The translations under genes and the position numbers were made by a program. A DNA stretch of 36,593 nt from Faecalicatena fissicatena (GTDB taxonomy: Bacteria; Bacillota; Clostridia; Lachnospirales; Lachnospiraceae), in assembly GCA_001028025.1 (NCBI GenBank), contig LDAQ01000024.1:1-36593 (forward strand). The letters run 5' to 3'. A model generated the notes under the pieces. It saw only the letters and a program-made list of their open reading frames with translations, was not told the DNA's origin and did no database searches. How positions within the stretch are numbered: the stretch's first letter is position 1; each line of letters starts with the position of its first letter. This document shows, one piece after another, positions 1 to 7,676 of this stretch.

Positions 1-134
1 CCAACTGCGGCAAGTACCTCTATTCCCCACATTTTCTCTGTTACTGCTTCTTAGCAAGTGGCGCGGGTTCTGAAACGGCATGTACAGCTTTCCAAGAAGC
101 CATACCCGCCGCTTTCTCAGCGCCCCCTCCGCCC

Positions 135-611
135 CTATTTCATCTTCTCAACTCTATCCTGGATTGTCTTATTAAAGTTCTCGACCTGTCTGCAGTAAAG
201 CTCATTCATAAACTTGGAATTCAGCATAAAGTCTGCAGTTGCCAGGTTATTTGCAATCGGGATATCATAAACCACTGCGATTCTAAGCAATGCCTTCACA
301 TCCGGATCATGCGGCTGTGCCTCCAGTGGATCCCAGAGAAAGATCATAAAATCAATCTGTCCCTCAACGATCTTGGCTCCGATCTGCTGATCACCGCCCA
401 GCGGGCCGCTGCAGTAGCCTCTCACAGGAAGCCCTGTCTTTTCTGAAATCAATTTAGCTGTGGTTCCTGTTCCGCATAAGAAATGGCCCTTTAAGATGTC
501 TTTATTTCTGTCACACCAGTCCACCAGCTCTTTTTTCTTTCCGTCATGGGCTACCAGTGCTATGTGTTTTGCTTTTCCAATTTCCAGAGTTACATAACTG
601 TCTTCTAACAT
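135..611 (-). CDS. mgsA: Methylglyoxal synthase
   Basis: Cytosolic enzyme that converts dihydroxyacetone phosphate to methylglyoxal and phosphate, a bypass that relieves sugar-phosphate stress. From the chosen start (158 aa) the family signatures follow in order: the N-terminal ALVAHDGKK strand, GTGTTAKLI, GPLGGDQQIGA and FLWDPLEAQPHDPDV, the last two holding the family's catalytic Asp and His residues. The reading frame is open 15 codons further upstream to 656, but the ATG at 609-611 has a clear GGGAGG ribosome binding site 8 nt upstream and gives the usual family length with a short tail, so I chose it. It lies downstream of the ABC exporter genes on the same strand, with a hairpin-rich gap between. 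Identification is firm; whether it is transcribed from its own promoter is not clear. Confidence 0.95.
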   Translation of the reverse strand: MLEDSYVTLEIGKAKHIALVAHDGKKKELVDWCDRNKDILKGHFLCGTGTTAKLISEKTGLPVRGYCSGPLGGDQQIGAKIVEGQIDFMIFLWDPLEAQPHDPDVKALLRIAVVYDIPIANNLATADFMLNSKFMNELYCRQVENFNKTIQDRVEKMK

Positions 612-684
612 AAGTAATACCTCCCAATTATTGTGTCGGATCTCTTTTTGAAGCATTTGTAATCATATCGTTACTGTACAGACC

Positions 685-809
685 GTGCTGTGCATTCACT
701 GCACAGCACCGGAACCACAACGTAAAACAGCCAATAGCCTGCCCTCGCTGAAGGCGACTTTAAATGGGCAGGCGGCATTACTGTTTACAGGCTTGCCTGT
801 GAACTGTAA
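685..809 (-). terminator. Three consecutive hairpins between exporter operon and mgsA
   Basis: Seen directly: (i) a perfect 10-bp stem with a 5-nt loop at 685-709; (ii) a perfect 8-bp stem 737-744/766-773 (GCCTGCCC/GGGCAGGC) enclosing a smaller TCGC/GCGA stem; (iii) a 15-nt arm pair 778-792/795-809 matching at 13 of 15 positions with a 2-nt loop. On the minus strand these follow the stop codon of the exporter permease. There is no long uninterrupted U-run, only TATTGGCTGTTTT after hairpin (ii), so an intrinsic terminator is likely but not certain. Together they fill most of the gap before mgsA. Confidence 0.5.
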
Positions 810-820
810 TATCGTCTGTG

Positions 821-2398
821 TTATGCCAGCTGCTCCATGGAGTAAAAACGGATAGAGGCCAGTAAACCGATGACTACTGTTATTATCATACTATAAATGA
901 AAATAATTGGAAAGACTAAATCTATATTCACCATGAATCCAGCTGCCACGGCAATCGCAATCCCGATTCCCAGAACCGTCATCTGAATAATCGCCCTCAC
1001 GAAATCCTGGCCCGTTTTGCCCATCGTATCTCCCAGCAGGCACTGCGCTATGACTTTGGTATACAGTCGGTTGGCCTGAAGCACCGCATACGTCAGGATT
1101 GCCAGAATAGTCTGAACCGGGCCGATCCCCCATGCCACGCTCAGCGGAATACAGAAAATACACCCGTCCACAAGCGCCTTGATATGCTCCATTAATGTTG
1201 CATACCACAATTTTCTGACGGGACTGTCAGGAATAAGAAACAAATAAGGGGTTTTCAGTTCATTTTCCCATTTTCCAAGGTATCCAGTCAAAATGAGTGT
1301 CATGTACATAATAATGCCCAGCATATACATCTCAGGCATTCCGGATTTCATTGCACTATCTTTCATCACTCGGGAAAGCAGGACAGCGATAGCCAGACAC
1401 AGCAGAGTCATTTTTGAAAAAATAAAATACTTTTCCTTTTTATATTCCAGCAGCTGTCTGTAGAAAATCGCTTTTGCACCGGTTCCCTTGAACGTATCAT
1501 TCACCCGGCGGAAACGCTTTTTCTTCTCCCCGATGCCCATGACCATCTCGCCGTTTACTTTACGCTTTCTCATTTCCGCATAATCATCGGCAAATTTTGC
1601 TGCATCCTCGTAGTAGTCACCATCACATTTCATTCGGATGGCTGCCAGGATCATACCGGCTACGGTAAGCAGATATAATACGGTACAGATTACGTTCAGC
1701 ATATCCGGCCCGAGAAGGATCAGACGGTAGGCAGCGATATTCCAACCCACAACCGGTATCATCTGCAGTCCCGGCCAGTCAAAGAATGCAGCCGCGGTCT
1801 CCAGACTAATCCCCTGCTTTTTAAAATATACTACAATAACAACAGCAACCGCTACAAGAAACACCTTGATCCCTGTGCTTACCCCTTTCATTACTTTTGC
1901 AGGAATTTTATCGTTGGTGTACAAAAAGATCATGACACTGACCTCGAATACAGTTTCCACCACGCATTCCACCAGGAAAAACAGAATCATCTTCCAGGGG
2001 GGAATACCAAATACAGTCAGACCGGCAATCAGGAATAAAATGCTCACTACAATGGTAAGCAGATAATTCATCCAGGCGCTGTGCAGCAGGATCTTCTTCG
2101 GACTGATCGGTGCCGTAAATACAAAGTGAGCATGCGAGGGTTTAAAAAGAACGCCTTTTTTGGACGCGTAGCTTGCAAAATTACTCAGAAAAATATACAG
2201 AGTCCACAGTGTAATAATTATGGTTAAACCCTTCGCCGAGCTGAAGTGTACCTTAGTTACCAGCTGCCCCAGCATAACAGCCACGAATATGGCATAAACG
2301 ATACAAATGATGATAACCAGCAGAGATGCCGGCTTTTTCACTGCCTTTTTCAGATTATTGATAAAGCTTCGTCTTGTAAGATATAACAGTGCTTTCAT
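821..2398 (-). CDS. ABC exporter permease (large, ABC_export-like)
   Basis: A 525-aa polytopic membrane protein. Hydrophobic segments lie near residues 23-45, 60-75, 105-150, 170-195 and 230-255, with a charged cytoplasmic stretch (KFADDYAEMRKRKVNGE and following) in the middle and further segments in the C-terminal third. The length, the motif around SPKKILLHSAWMN and the pairing with an ATPase match the putative ABC-exporter permeases of Firmicutes (family assignment from memory, PF16962-like). The start codon adjoins the stop of the upstream ATPase gene with no gap, so the two are translationally coupled. The exported substrate cannot be told from sequence. Confidence 0.8.
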   Translation of the reverse strand: MKALLYLTRRSFINNLKKAVKKPASLLVIIICIVYAIFVAVMLGQLVTKVHFSSAKGLTIIITLWTLYIFLSNFASYASKKGVLFKPSHAHFVFTAPISPKKILLHSAWMNYLLTIVVSILFLIAGLTVFGIPPWKMILFFLVECVVETVFEVSVMIFLYTNDKIPAKVMKGVSTGIKVFLVAVAVVIVVYFKKQGISLETAAAFFDWPGLQMIPVVGWNIAAYRLILLGPDMLNVICTVLYLLTVAGMILAAIRMKCDGDYYEDAAKFADDYAEMRKRKVNGEMVMGIGEKKKRFRRVNDTFKGTGAKAIFYRQLLEYKKEKYFIFSKMTLLCLAIAVLLSRVMKDSAMKSGMPEMYMLGIIMYMTLILTGYLGKWENELKTPYLFLIPDSPVRKLWYATLMEHIKALVDGCIFCIPLSVAWGIGPVQTILAILTYAVLQANRLYTKVIAQCLLGDTMGKTGQDFVRAIIQMTVLGIGIAIAVAAGFMVNIDLVFPIIFIYSMIITVVIGLLASIRFYSMEQLA

Positions 2399-3109
2399 TT
2401 ACGCTTCACCACCTGTCTCCCAGTTGCCGGTCATCTCGAAGAACAATGCGTCCAGATCCTTTTCCCCGACCTCTGACTTCTGATAAGAACCGATTATGTG
2501 GCTCTTCTCCATCACAAACATCACATCCCACAGTTCCTCTACCATCTCAAGCATATGTGTACTGATCAGCACAGTAGCACCCTGATCCCTCAGCTCAAGG
2601 ACCACTTCTTTCAGCTCTTTGATTGCCCTGGGATCCAGCCCTACCATCGGCTCATCCAGAAGAATCACCTTCGGCTTGATGGCAAGGGCACAACAGATAC
2701 TGACCTTCTGCATCATACCTTTTGACAGCTCATTTCCCAGCTTATCCTGCTTATCATCCAGCTCAAACCGCTTCAGCAGCGCCGTAACCTCCTCATCCGT
2801 AATGCTGCAGCCATAGGCCATACGCACATATTCAATATGCTCTCTTACGGTCAGCGCCTCGAACATGGAAGGAATCTCCGGCACATAGGCAAACTGCTTT
2901 TTTGCCTCCATCTGCTTGGCCGGCATGCCCTGTATACCGATCCTCCCCTTGTACCGCAGCAGCCCTGCAATACTCTTAATAATCGTAGATTTTCCCGCAC
3001 CGTTCGGGCCAAGAAGAATCCCCACCTGCCCGTCCGGGATAAAAAAACTTACATTATCCACGGCAAGATGTTTCCCATATGATTTACTCAACTCCTGTAT
3101 CTCCAGCAT
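2399..3109 (-). CDS. ABC exporter ATP-binding protein
   Basis: A 236-aa nucleotide-binding subunit energising the permease encoded immediately downstream. Visible motifs are Walker A GPNGAGKST (residues 34-42), a degenerate signature ELSKGMMQK (127-135; LSKGM in place of LSGGQ), Walker B VILLDEP (148-154) followed by GLDP, and the H-loop histidine in STHMLE (about 185). LSKGM is common in ABC-2-type drug and lantibiotic exporter ATPases. A strong GGAGG ribosome binding site precedes the ATG. It is separated from the next upstream ABC pair by a roughly 105-nt hairpin-containing gap, so it may be a distinct transcription unit or read through from that pair. Confidence 0.92.
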   Translation of the reverse strand: MLEIQELSKSYGKHLAVDNVSFFIPDGQVGILLGPNGAGKSTIIKSIAGLLRYKGRIGIQGMPAKQMEAKKQFAYVPEIPSMFEALTVREHIEYVRMAYGCSITDEEVTALLKRFELDDKQDKLGNELSKGMMQKVSICCALAIKPKVILLDEPMVGLDPRAIKELKEVVLELRDQGATVLISTHMLEMVEELWDVMFVMEKSHIIGSYQKSEVGEKDLDALFFEMTGNWETGGEA

Positions 3110-3148
3110 AACTTTTCCTCCTCATGTTTATAAAATTTATACTTTAAT

Positions 3149-3207
3149 CTGCGGCTTAGCCGCAGACCCGCCCGAAGGGCATATATTACGGTGTGCCCTT
3201 TGGGTGT
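3149..3207 (-). terminator. Tandem hairpins between the two ABC pairs
   Basis: On the minus strand, just after the stop of the 219-aa permease gene, a stem can form between 3166-3181 and 3194-3207 (ACCCGCCCGAAGGGCA against TGCCCTTTGGGTGT). It is followed directly by a perfect 7-bp stem with a 3-nt loop at 3149-3165 (CTGCGGC/GCCGCAG). The second stem is followed by ATTAAAGTATAAATTTTAT, which is AT-rich but has no clean U-run. Probably a partial terminator or processing site separating the upstream and downstream ABC pairs. Confidence 0.45.
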
Positions 3208-3214
3208 ATCACTG

Positions 3215-3874
3215 TCAAAAATTTCTTTTTTCCAGAAATCTAACAGAAATCCCTGCCGATAATACCATAATGGCTATCCCCACCAGTATCAGCAGCACGG
3301 ATATACCCATATTCAATACAATTGCCTCGGAAATAAGATTTTTGCCTATCAGTGAAAACAGTGCAACCATCCCCCACGTAGGCACCAGGACCATTACCAC
3401 GATCAGCGCAAATTTTATTTTCGTATATGAAAATCGAAAATAGAGGGGTAAAAATATACTCAAAACTACAGCAATTGCCAAAAAAGTAACCGAAACCGCT
3501 GCAAATGTTAAGGCCGGTTTCACCAAAAAACTGTTATGGAACGGAATCCGGGATAAGATGGAATAGAAAACCACTTCCAATGCCACCATAAGCAGACCCA
3601 GGACATATTTTACCGCAACGATCATGCTCTTCTTATATGGAACCGCCATCAGATATAAGTTTCCCTTATACTTATCTTCCATTAAAAAGATATTGCTGAA
3701 AAGGAAATAACACGAAAAACTGACGGACATAAACAGTATATACACGCTGCTCATATTAAGGGACCCCTGATTGCTTAAAAAAACCGGAATTGCAATCAGT
3801 ACCATGATCGAGAAAACAGAATACATTCCTGCCAGTAAAATATCTTTTTTTATAAGATTTAAAACCTTCATCAA
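3215..3874 (-). CDS. ABC-2 type transporter permease
   Basis: A 219-aa integral membrane protein with about six hydrophobic segments (near residues 14-32, 44-65, 85-108, 118-142, 152-176 and 186-210). Length and pattern fit the small ABC-2 permeases that pair with YtrB-like ATPases (PF13346-like, from memory). The gene starts 9 nt after the stop of the ATPase gene 3884-4585 and is surely co-transcribed with it. Substrate unknown. Such pairs are commonly linked to cell-envelope stress or antimicrobial peptide response, but that is family context rather than something the sequence shows. Confidence 0.8.
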   Translation of the reverse strand: MMKVLNLIKKDILLAGMYSVFSIMVLIAIPVFLSNQGSLNMSSVYILFMSVSFSCYFLFSNIFLMEDKYKGNLYLMAVPYKKSMIVAVKYVLGLLMVALEVVFYSILSRIPFHNSFLVKPALTFAAVSVTFLAIAVVLSIFLPLYFRFSYTKIKFALIVVMVLVPTWGMVALFSLIGKNLISEAIVLNMGISVLLILVGIAIMVLSAGISVRFLEKRNF

Positions 3875-3883
3875 AACGCCCCC

Positions 3884-4585
3884 TCACCCAATCATCTTTA
3901 ACATTGCCTCTTCAATCGTCGGACTCTGCAGCCCTGATTTTTTCAGAAAATCTTCTTTTGGCGCCTCAATTAAAATGCGTCCCTCATTGATCAGTATGAT
4001 ATCATCACCGATCTTATCTAAATCAGAGGTAATATGGGTGGAAAAAAAGATGGTCTTCCCTTTCTTTTTCTGTTCCGACAATTCCTCGCAGAATAACTGG
4101 CGGGTCTTAGGATCCAGCCCACTGGACGGCTCATCCAGTATCAGGATCTCCGCATGATGGGAAAGCGCCAGGGCAAGCGCAAATTTCATCTTCATGCCCT
4201 TAGAAAGTGTATCAATCTTTTGTGTCTCCTGAAGTCCGAACTTCTCCATATACTTGTGATATTCCGAATTATCCCAGGCAGAGTAAGCTCCTGCCACAAT
4301 ATTTTTCATAGCAGACATCGTAAATTTATCATAAAAGTATCCGTCATCAAAAACCACGCCTATCGTCTCTTTATAAGCCCGTTCATCATGATACATCGTC
4401 TTTCCGCCAAGAAGTATATGCCCGGAATCATAGGGAACCAGGCCTAAAATACATTTCAGCGTTGTTGTTTTGCCGGCTCCGTTGTTGCCGATAAAACCTG
4501 TAATGTGCCCCTCTCTGACGGTAAAGGAAACGCGTTCCAGAGAAAAGGATTTGTAGTTCTTACTCAAATTAGAAACTTCCAGCAT
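3884..4585 (-). CDS. ABC transporter ATP-binding protein (YtrB-like)
   Basis: A 233-aa ATPase: Walker A GNNGAGKTT (residues 33-41), a Q-loop-region VVFDDGYFYDKFT (78-90) typical of YtrB-type subunits, signature LSKGMKMK (127-134), Walker B ILILDEP (147-153) with SSGLDP, and an H-loop STHIT. It is the promoter-proximal gene of the pair with the 219-aa permease. Its ATG has a GAGGGGG ribosome binding site 9 nt upstream. The promoter and palindromic operator at 4654-4703 lie about 70-115 nt upstream of the start codon. In homologous operons the first gene is normally a GntR-family repressor; here none precedes it, which is odd. Confidence 0.9.
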   Translation of the reverse strand: MLEVSNLSKNYKSFSLERVSFTVREGHITGFIGNNGAGKTTTLKCILGLVPYDSGHILLGGKTMYHDERAYKETIGVVFDDGYFYDKFTMSAMKNIVAGAYSAWDNSEYHKYMEKFGLQETQKIDTLSKGMKMKFALALALSHHAEILILDEPSSGLDPKTRQLFCEELSEQKKKGKTIFFSTHITSDLDKIGDDIILINEGRILIEAPKEDFLKKSGLQSPTIEEAMLKMIG

Positions 4586-4653
4586 CAGTCATACCCCCTC
4601 GCAGAAAAGCTGATTGATCCTATATTTATTTGCAGCTGGTATGTAATGGAACT

Positions 4654-4675
4654 TTGTATTACTCGTTTAGTACAA
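4654..4675 (-). promoter_or_regulatory. GntR/YtrA-like operator palindrome
   Basis: Inverted repeat TTGTATTA-6 nt-TAGTACAA, with arms matching 7 of 8, immediately downstream of the -10 element and therefore over the expected transcription start. The shape (TTGTA.TA, short spacer, TA.TACAA) resembles operators of YtrA-subfamily GntR repressors, which commonly control ABC exporters of the kind encoded downstream. The palindrome is seen; the regulator class is inferred. Confidence 0.6.
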
Positions 4676-4703
4676 TCATACAAGGAATGTCATCACTTGT
4701 CAA
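4675..4703 (-). promoter_or_regulatory. Sigma-A promoter of the YtrB-like ABC operon
   Basis: Minus strand: consensus -35 TTGACA (4698-4703), 17-nt spacer, -10 TATGAT (4675-4680). This is a near-perfect vegetative promoter oriented toward the ATPase gene starting at 4585, leaving an untranslated leader of roughly 80 nt. The adjoining palindrome suggests it is repressed by default. Confidence 0.85.
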
Positions 4704-4743
4704 GAGGGGATGCTTGGGGGAGTTTATTTGGGGGAGGGGGGCG

Positions 4744-5044
4744 CCTGCCGAAAGAGGGAGTTGTGCCGCGGGGCGGGAAACAGAGACGGGCTCGTTCTGA
4801 AAGCAGGGCATTTGCTGAGAACGGCTAAAGGGAAACTCTGCCGGATGTTGAGGCATCGGAGGCATTCACTGCATAATCTTGATGATTTTGCAGCTCAGGC
4901 CTCCTTGAAATCGGCTTTGTGAGCCGATTTCAGCCTCATCATCCGGCAGAGTTTCCCTTAAGCCGTTCTAGCGCGCATTCTATGCTTTCTGAACGAGCCC
5001 GTCTCTGTTTCCCGCCCCGCGGCACAACTCCCTCTTTCGGCAGG
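4744..5044. repeat. Nested long inverted repeat, ~111-nt arms
   Basis: Left arm 4744-4854 and right arm 4933-5044 are reverse complements over nearly their whole length. The outer ~57 nt (starting CCTGCCGAAAGAGGGAG) are almost perfect, an internal stretch of about 20 nt is divergent, and the inner ~33 nt again match. The 78-nt centre holds a second perfect hairpin (4907-4916/4922-4931, 10-bp stem, 5-nt loop). RNA from either strand would fold into a 300-nt rod. No transposase or convincing ORF lies inside and no target-site duplication could be identified. Candidates are a MITE-like element, a structured noncoding RNA, or a bidirectional insulator between the pilus operon end and the ABC operon promoter. 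Confidence 0.85.
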
Positions 5045-5328
5045 CTGCGTTCATCCGGCGGAAATAAAATAAAATAAAACTTTTTGGGGGCATCTGACGG
5101 GGGCTGCGGATTGGGCTGGGTATGCGGGAATTAAAAGTATTGTAAGTATTATTGCTTATAAACTTTGTTTATCCCTCCATTGGACACATATTGAATTGTT
5201 ATCAGCAAAATAATTATACGAAAGATCCTTCTATCAAATATTAAGGGCCGTGAACATACGCGTATCCAATAAAAATCCGCTGTCCCCGTCCAGGATTCCC
5301 TATCCGGAAATCGAATCTCATCTGCCTC
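5045..5328. other. Gene-free interval after the pilus operon
   Basis: About 284 nt between the long inverted repeat and the stop codon of the last pilus gene. I see an A/T-rich tract near 5062-5085 (AAATAAAATAAAATAAAA) that abuts the repeat, and on the minus strand a 7-bp hairpin with one G-U pair near 5293-5311 (GATTTCC/GGGAATC) shortly after the pilus operon stop, without a following U-run. No supported gene and no convincing terminator. Confidence 0.5.
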
Positions 5329-6522
5329 TTACTTAGCGCCCCTCTTAAAGTACGATTTATCAATCTCCTTCCAATTGTTATTATTTTCAGGATTTACTCC
5401 AGGCCATCCACCGCTGGGACTGACACATATATAATATTTATCTCCATAACTATATATGCTGCCTTCCTGAAGTTTGTTGTTAAAGTGGTCTCCGCCTATT
5501 ATATCTGATTCTGTGATCAGCTGTTCGTTTAATGCCAATACTTTCGTCCAGTTACCCGTGTAGTTTTTAATCTGTGACATATTTCCACAATTATATTTCT
5601 GAGTGACCGTGTCCTCTATGACAAAATAATATTTTTTAGTACTTTCGTCATAGTAAATGCCTTGCGGTACTTTTATTAATCCTGTGTCATTCGGCGGTTT
5701 CATCGCATCGGCCTGCTCTTTTAAATCTTCAAAGGTTGTCTCGCCCTTATGATATGTCAGGGTATTGCCGTTTACCTCAATATATCCTCCACCGTTGTTC
5801 TCCGGTGGTGTTGGATCTTCCGGGTCTACCGGAGGCTTGTCCGGGTCTGTGGTTTCTCCTGAGGAAGGGCCTGTAATCTTTGGTGAATTGTAGCATTCCA
5901 CTGTTTTTGTTATTGTACATGCATTACCATACTTGCCGTTTTTGATTTTCAACGTTATATCGACAAGGGGAAGTATCTCGTTTGATGCACTCTGGACCGT
6001 CTCAAATTTCAGTGATTCTATGCTGTATTTCATATACAAATTTTTGGAATACTTCCAGTCTATTTCATCATATATGTTTTCTGTGATTTTAGGATCAGGA
6101 TTTTTTACTGCCTCATAATGGATGTTAAGCTCACGTCCACCGCCATCTTCCGCTTTTCGCTCTACTGTGCTGATTATTATATGGCTTCCGGTTCTGTCGT
6201 ATAATTCAATGGACTGATTATCAGAGCTTATAATGATTGATTTCTCAGCATTTACTCCTGTACTTGTCCCATCTGCATCTAAGATATTACCGGTCTGTGC
6301 CCCGGCCACTTCTCCTGATATTTTATTCATTAGCGTATCTGCCAGCTGCTCGGCCTGCTCTACCGTTTTCAGCTCATCATAAACCTTTACCCAGGAGATC
6401 AGCATACTGCAGGCCATAGTAAAGAGTATACCAGTCAAAATAATCGTCACTACCATTTCAACCATGGTAAACCCTTTATTGGATTTTAAATTTTTACGAA
6501 TCCCTGCAATCCATTTTTCCAT
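5329..6522 (-). CDS. Minor prepilin (PilW/GspJ-like) with C-terminal chitin-binding-like modules
   Basis: About 397 aa. The type III-like prepilin signal is LKSNKG|FTMVEMVV, with a basic leader, Gly-1, Phe+1 and Glu+5, followed by a hydrophobic helix. A pilin body follows to about residue 210, then a Pro/Asp/Glu-rich linker (DPDKPPVDPEDPTPPE). The C-terminus has two segments of the form G-I/S-Y-Y/S...KYY....N/W; the last (SIYSYGDKYYICVSPSG...NNNNWKEI) strongly resembles a CBM5/12 chitin/cellulose-binding module. The frame opens at 6564, but GGTGGAG 6 nt before the ATG at 6522 favours that start and gives a normal 17-aa leader. It is the last gene of the pilus cluster. Inferred role: a tip-located minor pilin that contacts glycans. 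Confidence 0.8.
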   Translation of the reverse strand: MEKWIAGIRKNLKSNKGFTMVEMVVTIILTGILFTMACSMLISWVKVYDELKTVEQAEQLADTLMNKISGEVAGAQTGNILDADGTSTGVNAEKSIIISSDNQSIELYDRTGSHIIISTVERKAEDGGGRELNIHYEAVKNPDPKITENIYDEIDWKYSKNLYMKYSIESLKFETVQSASNEILPLVDITLKIKNGKYGNACTITKTVECYNSPKITGPSSGETTDPDKPPVDPEDPTPPENNGGGYIEVNGNTLTYHKGETTFEDLKEQADAMKPPNDTGLIKVPQGIYYDESTKKYYFVIEDTVTQKYNCGNMSQIKNYTGNWTKVLALNEQLITESDIIGGDHFNNKLQEGSIYSYGDKYYICVSPSGGWPGVNPENNNNWKEIDKSYFKRGAK

Positions 6523-6547
6523 CTGCTTCTCCACCATCGCCACTGTT

Positions 6548-6940
6548 TTAATCCTGTGCATCATCCGTTACAAATTCGTAAATTGTAATGCCGTTTCCCT
6601 TTGTGATCCCTATCTTCTGATTTTTGAGATCCAGCTTCTCACCATCAAATACCAGCTGCAGAGCCGCCTTCTCCTCTGTTTTATTCAAAGCTGCCGGCCC
6701 GCTCTCCTTTGCGCCATGTTTCTGTTTGTAATATGACGATAAGACAGCTTCTGTATTCTCCCGCATACTCTGGGAACGGGCAAGCAGTTTGTAAGACTGT
6801 GATATTACTTTTGTAAATGTACCGACAAGCAGCACCAGGATTACAAATCCCACTACAAGCTCTACCATTGTAGAACCCTTCTGCTTATTTTGCGGATCAA
6901 AGGGGTGACCTGTTTTGCTTTTCTTTATCTGATTCTGCAT
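6548..6940 (-). CDS. Small minor prepilin (GspI/PilV-like)
   Basis: A 130-aa prepilin. A long basic leader ends NKQKG|STMVELVVG, giving Gly-1, Ser+1 and the conserved Glu+5, followed by a hydrophobic helix (VILVLLVGTFTKVI) and a short mainly polar body. Its ATG lies 1 nt after the stop of the upstream gene, with GGGAGG just upstream, so translation is coupled. Position among three other prepilin genes at the operon end suggests it is part of a GspI-J-K-like tip initiation complex; that is inferred from position and size, since the body is too short for a confident family call. Confidence 0.75.
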   Translation of the reverse strand: MQNQIKKSKTGHPFDPQNKQKGSTMVELVVGFVILVLLVGTFTKVISQSYKLLARSQSMRENTEAVLSSYYKQKHGAKESGPAALNKTEEKAALQLVFDGEKLDLKNQKIGITKGNGITIYEFVTDDAQD

Positions 6941-6941
6941 C

Positions 6942-7643
6942 TTATTGTCCTCCCACCTCTTCTCCGGTATCTGTTAAGGACCAGCTCCATATCTCATACC
7001 CCTGATCCGGTTTGCTCAGACTTTCGTTATAGTTTAGTTCGTATGCCCTGGTAATTGTACTGGAATTCTTTCCATTATCACAATTTACTGTAATTATCAG
7101 AGCCGTGTAATTTTTCTTTTTCGCTTCCCCGCTGTCATAATCACCGGCATCATTATACCAGTACATTTCGATTGTAAGACCTGCTGCCATTTGCCGGAAT
7201 TTTTCATTTTCTATTTTGCCGCTGTCAAATTGAAGCTGCCGCGTGGCATTCTTTTTATTATGTTTTTTGTCATCCTCATCTTCACTGTAATATGGCCAGC
7301 CTTCTGTCCATATATTCTGTGTTATGAACGTTACCAGGCCTGTGGCTTCTGTATCTTCAACCTTGTTATTCTTTTCATCAAAAGAGTATATTTTCTGTCC
7401 CTTATCCACCCATTCTCCATCATAGGGAATGCGCCATGACCTGCCGCCGTTCTCCAGCTCATCCTGCAGTTCATTGCTCAGCGAAGTCGCCAGAATCTGG
7501 CATTGTTCCTGGTCTTCGTAGTTCAGAGATGAGGCAAAAAGGGAGTAGGATAACAGCAGCAGAGAGAGGCACAAAACGACGATGACCGCCATAACCGCCA
7601 GCACATATACCATTGCCGAGCCCTGGTTATATTTTTTCTTCAT
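6942..7643 (-). CDS. PilX/GspK-like minor pilin lacking Glu5
   Basis: A 233-aa protein. The short basic leader MKKKYNQG is followed by SAMVYVLAVMAVIVV and a continuous hydrophobic helix to about residue 34, then a soluble domain rich in Trp, Tyr, Asp and Lys. Position +5 is Tyr where other pilins have Glu. Loss of Glu5 is the hallmark of GspK/PilX-type subunits that cap the fibre tip because they do not need to neutralise the N-terminus of a subunit above. A strong AAGGAGG ribosome binding site lies upstream, and the gap from the giant prepilin gene is 33 nt. I infer a tip-cap role. The body has no motif I recognise. Confidence 0.7.
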   Translation of the reverse strand: MKKKYNQGSAMVYVLAVMAVIVVLCLSLLLLSYSLFASSLNYEDQEQCQILATSLSNELQDELENGGRSWRIPYDGEWVDKGQKIYSFDEKNNKVEDTEATGLVTFITQNIWTEGWPYYSEDEDDKKHNKKNATRQLQFDSGKIENEKFRQMAAGLTIEMYWYNDAGDYDSGEAKKKNYTALIITVNCDNGKNSSTITRAYELNYNESLSKPDQGYEIWSWSLTDTGEEVGGQ

Positions 7644-7676
7644 CTTTTTGCGCCTCCTTTCTTTTCATGCTGCCTA

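Noticed and set aside
1..134. Possible gene end or start at the left edge
   Set aside because: Open stretches exist on both strands, but none has a recognisable motif or a good start signal; too short to support.
4505..4922. Short frames on both strands across the left arm of the inverted repeat
   Set aside because: Low-complexity Gly/Arg/Pro composition, no ribosome binding sites, and the underlying DNA is explained by the inverted repeat and the promoter region.
4744..5044. Insertion sequence
   Set aside because: No transposase frame fits within the repeat and no target-site duplication could be identified; only a non-autonomous element remains possible.
6523..6564. Upstream start of the CBM-like prepilin overlapping the previous gene
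   Set aside because: It would give an unusually long leader and lacks a ribosome binding site, while the ATG at 6522 has GGTGGAG at good spacing.
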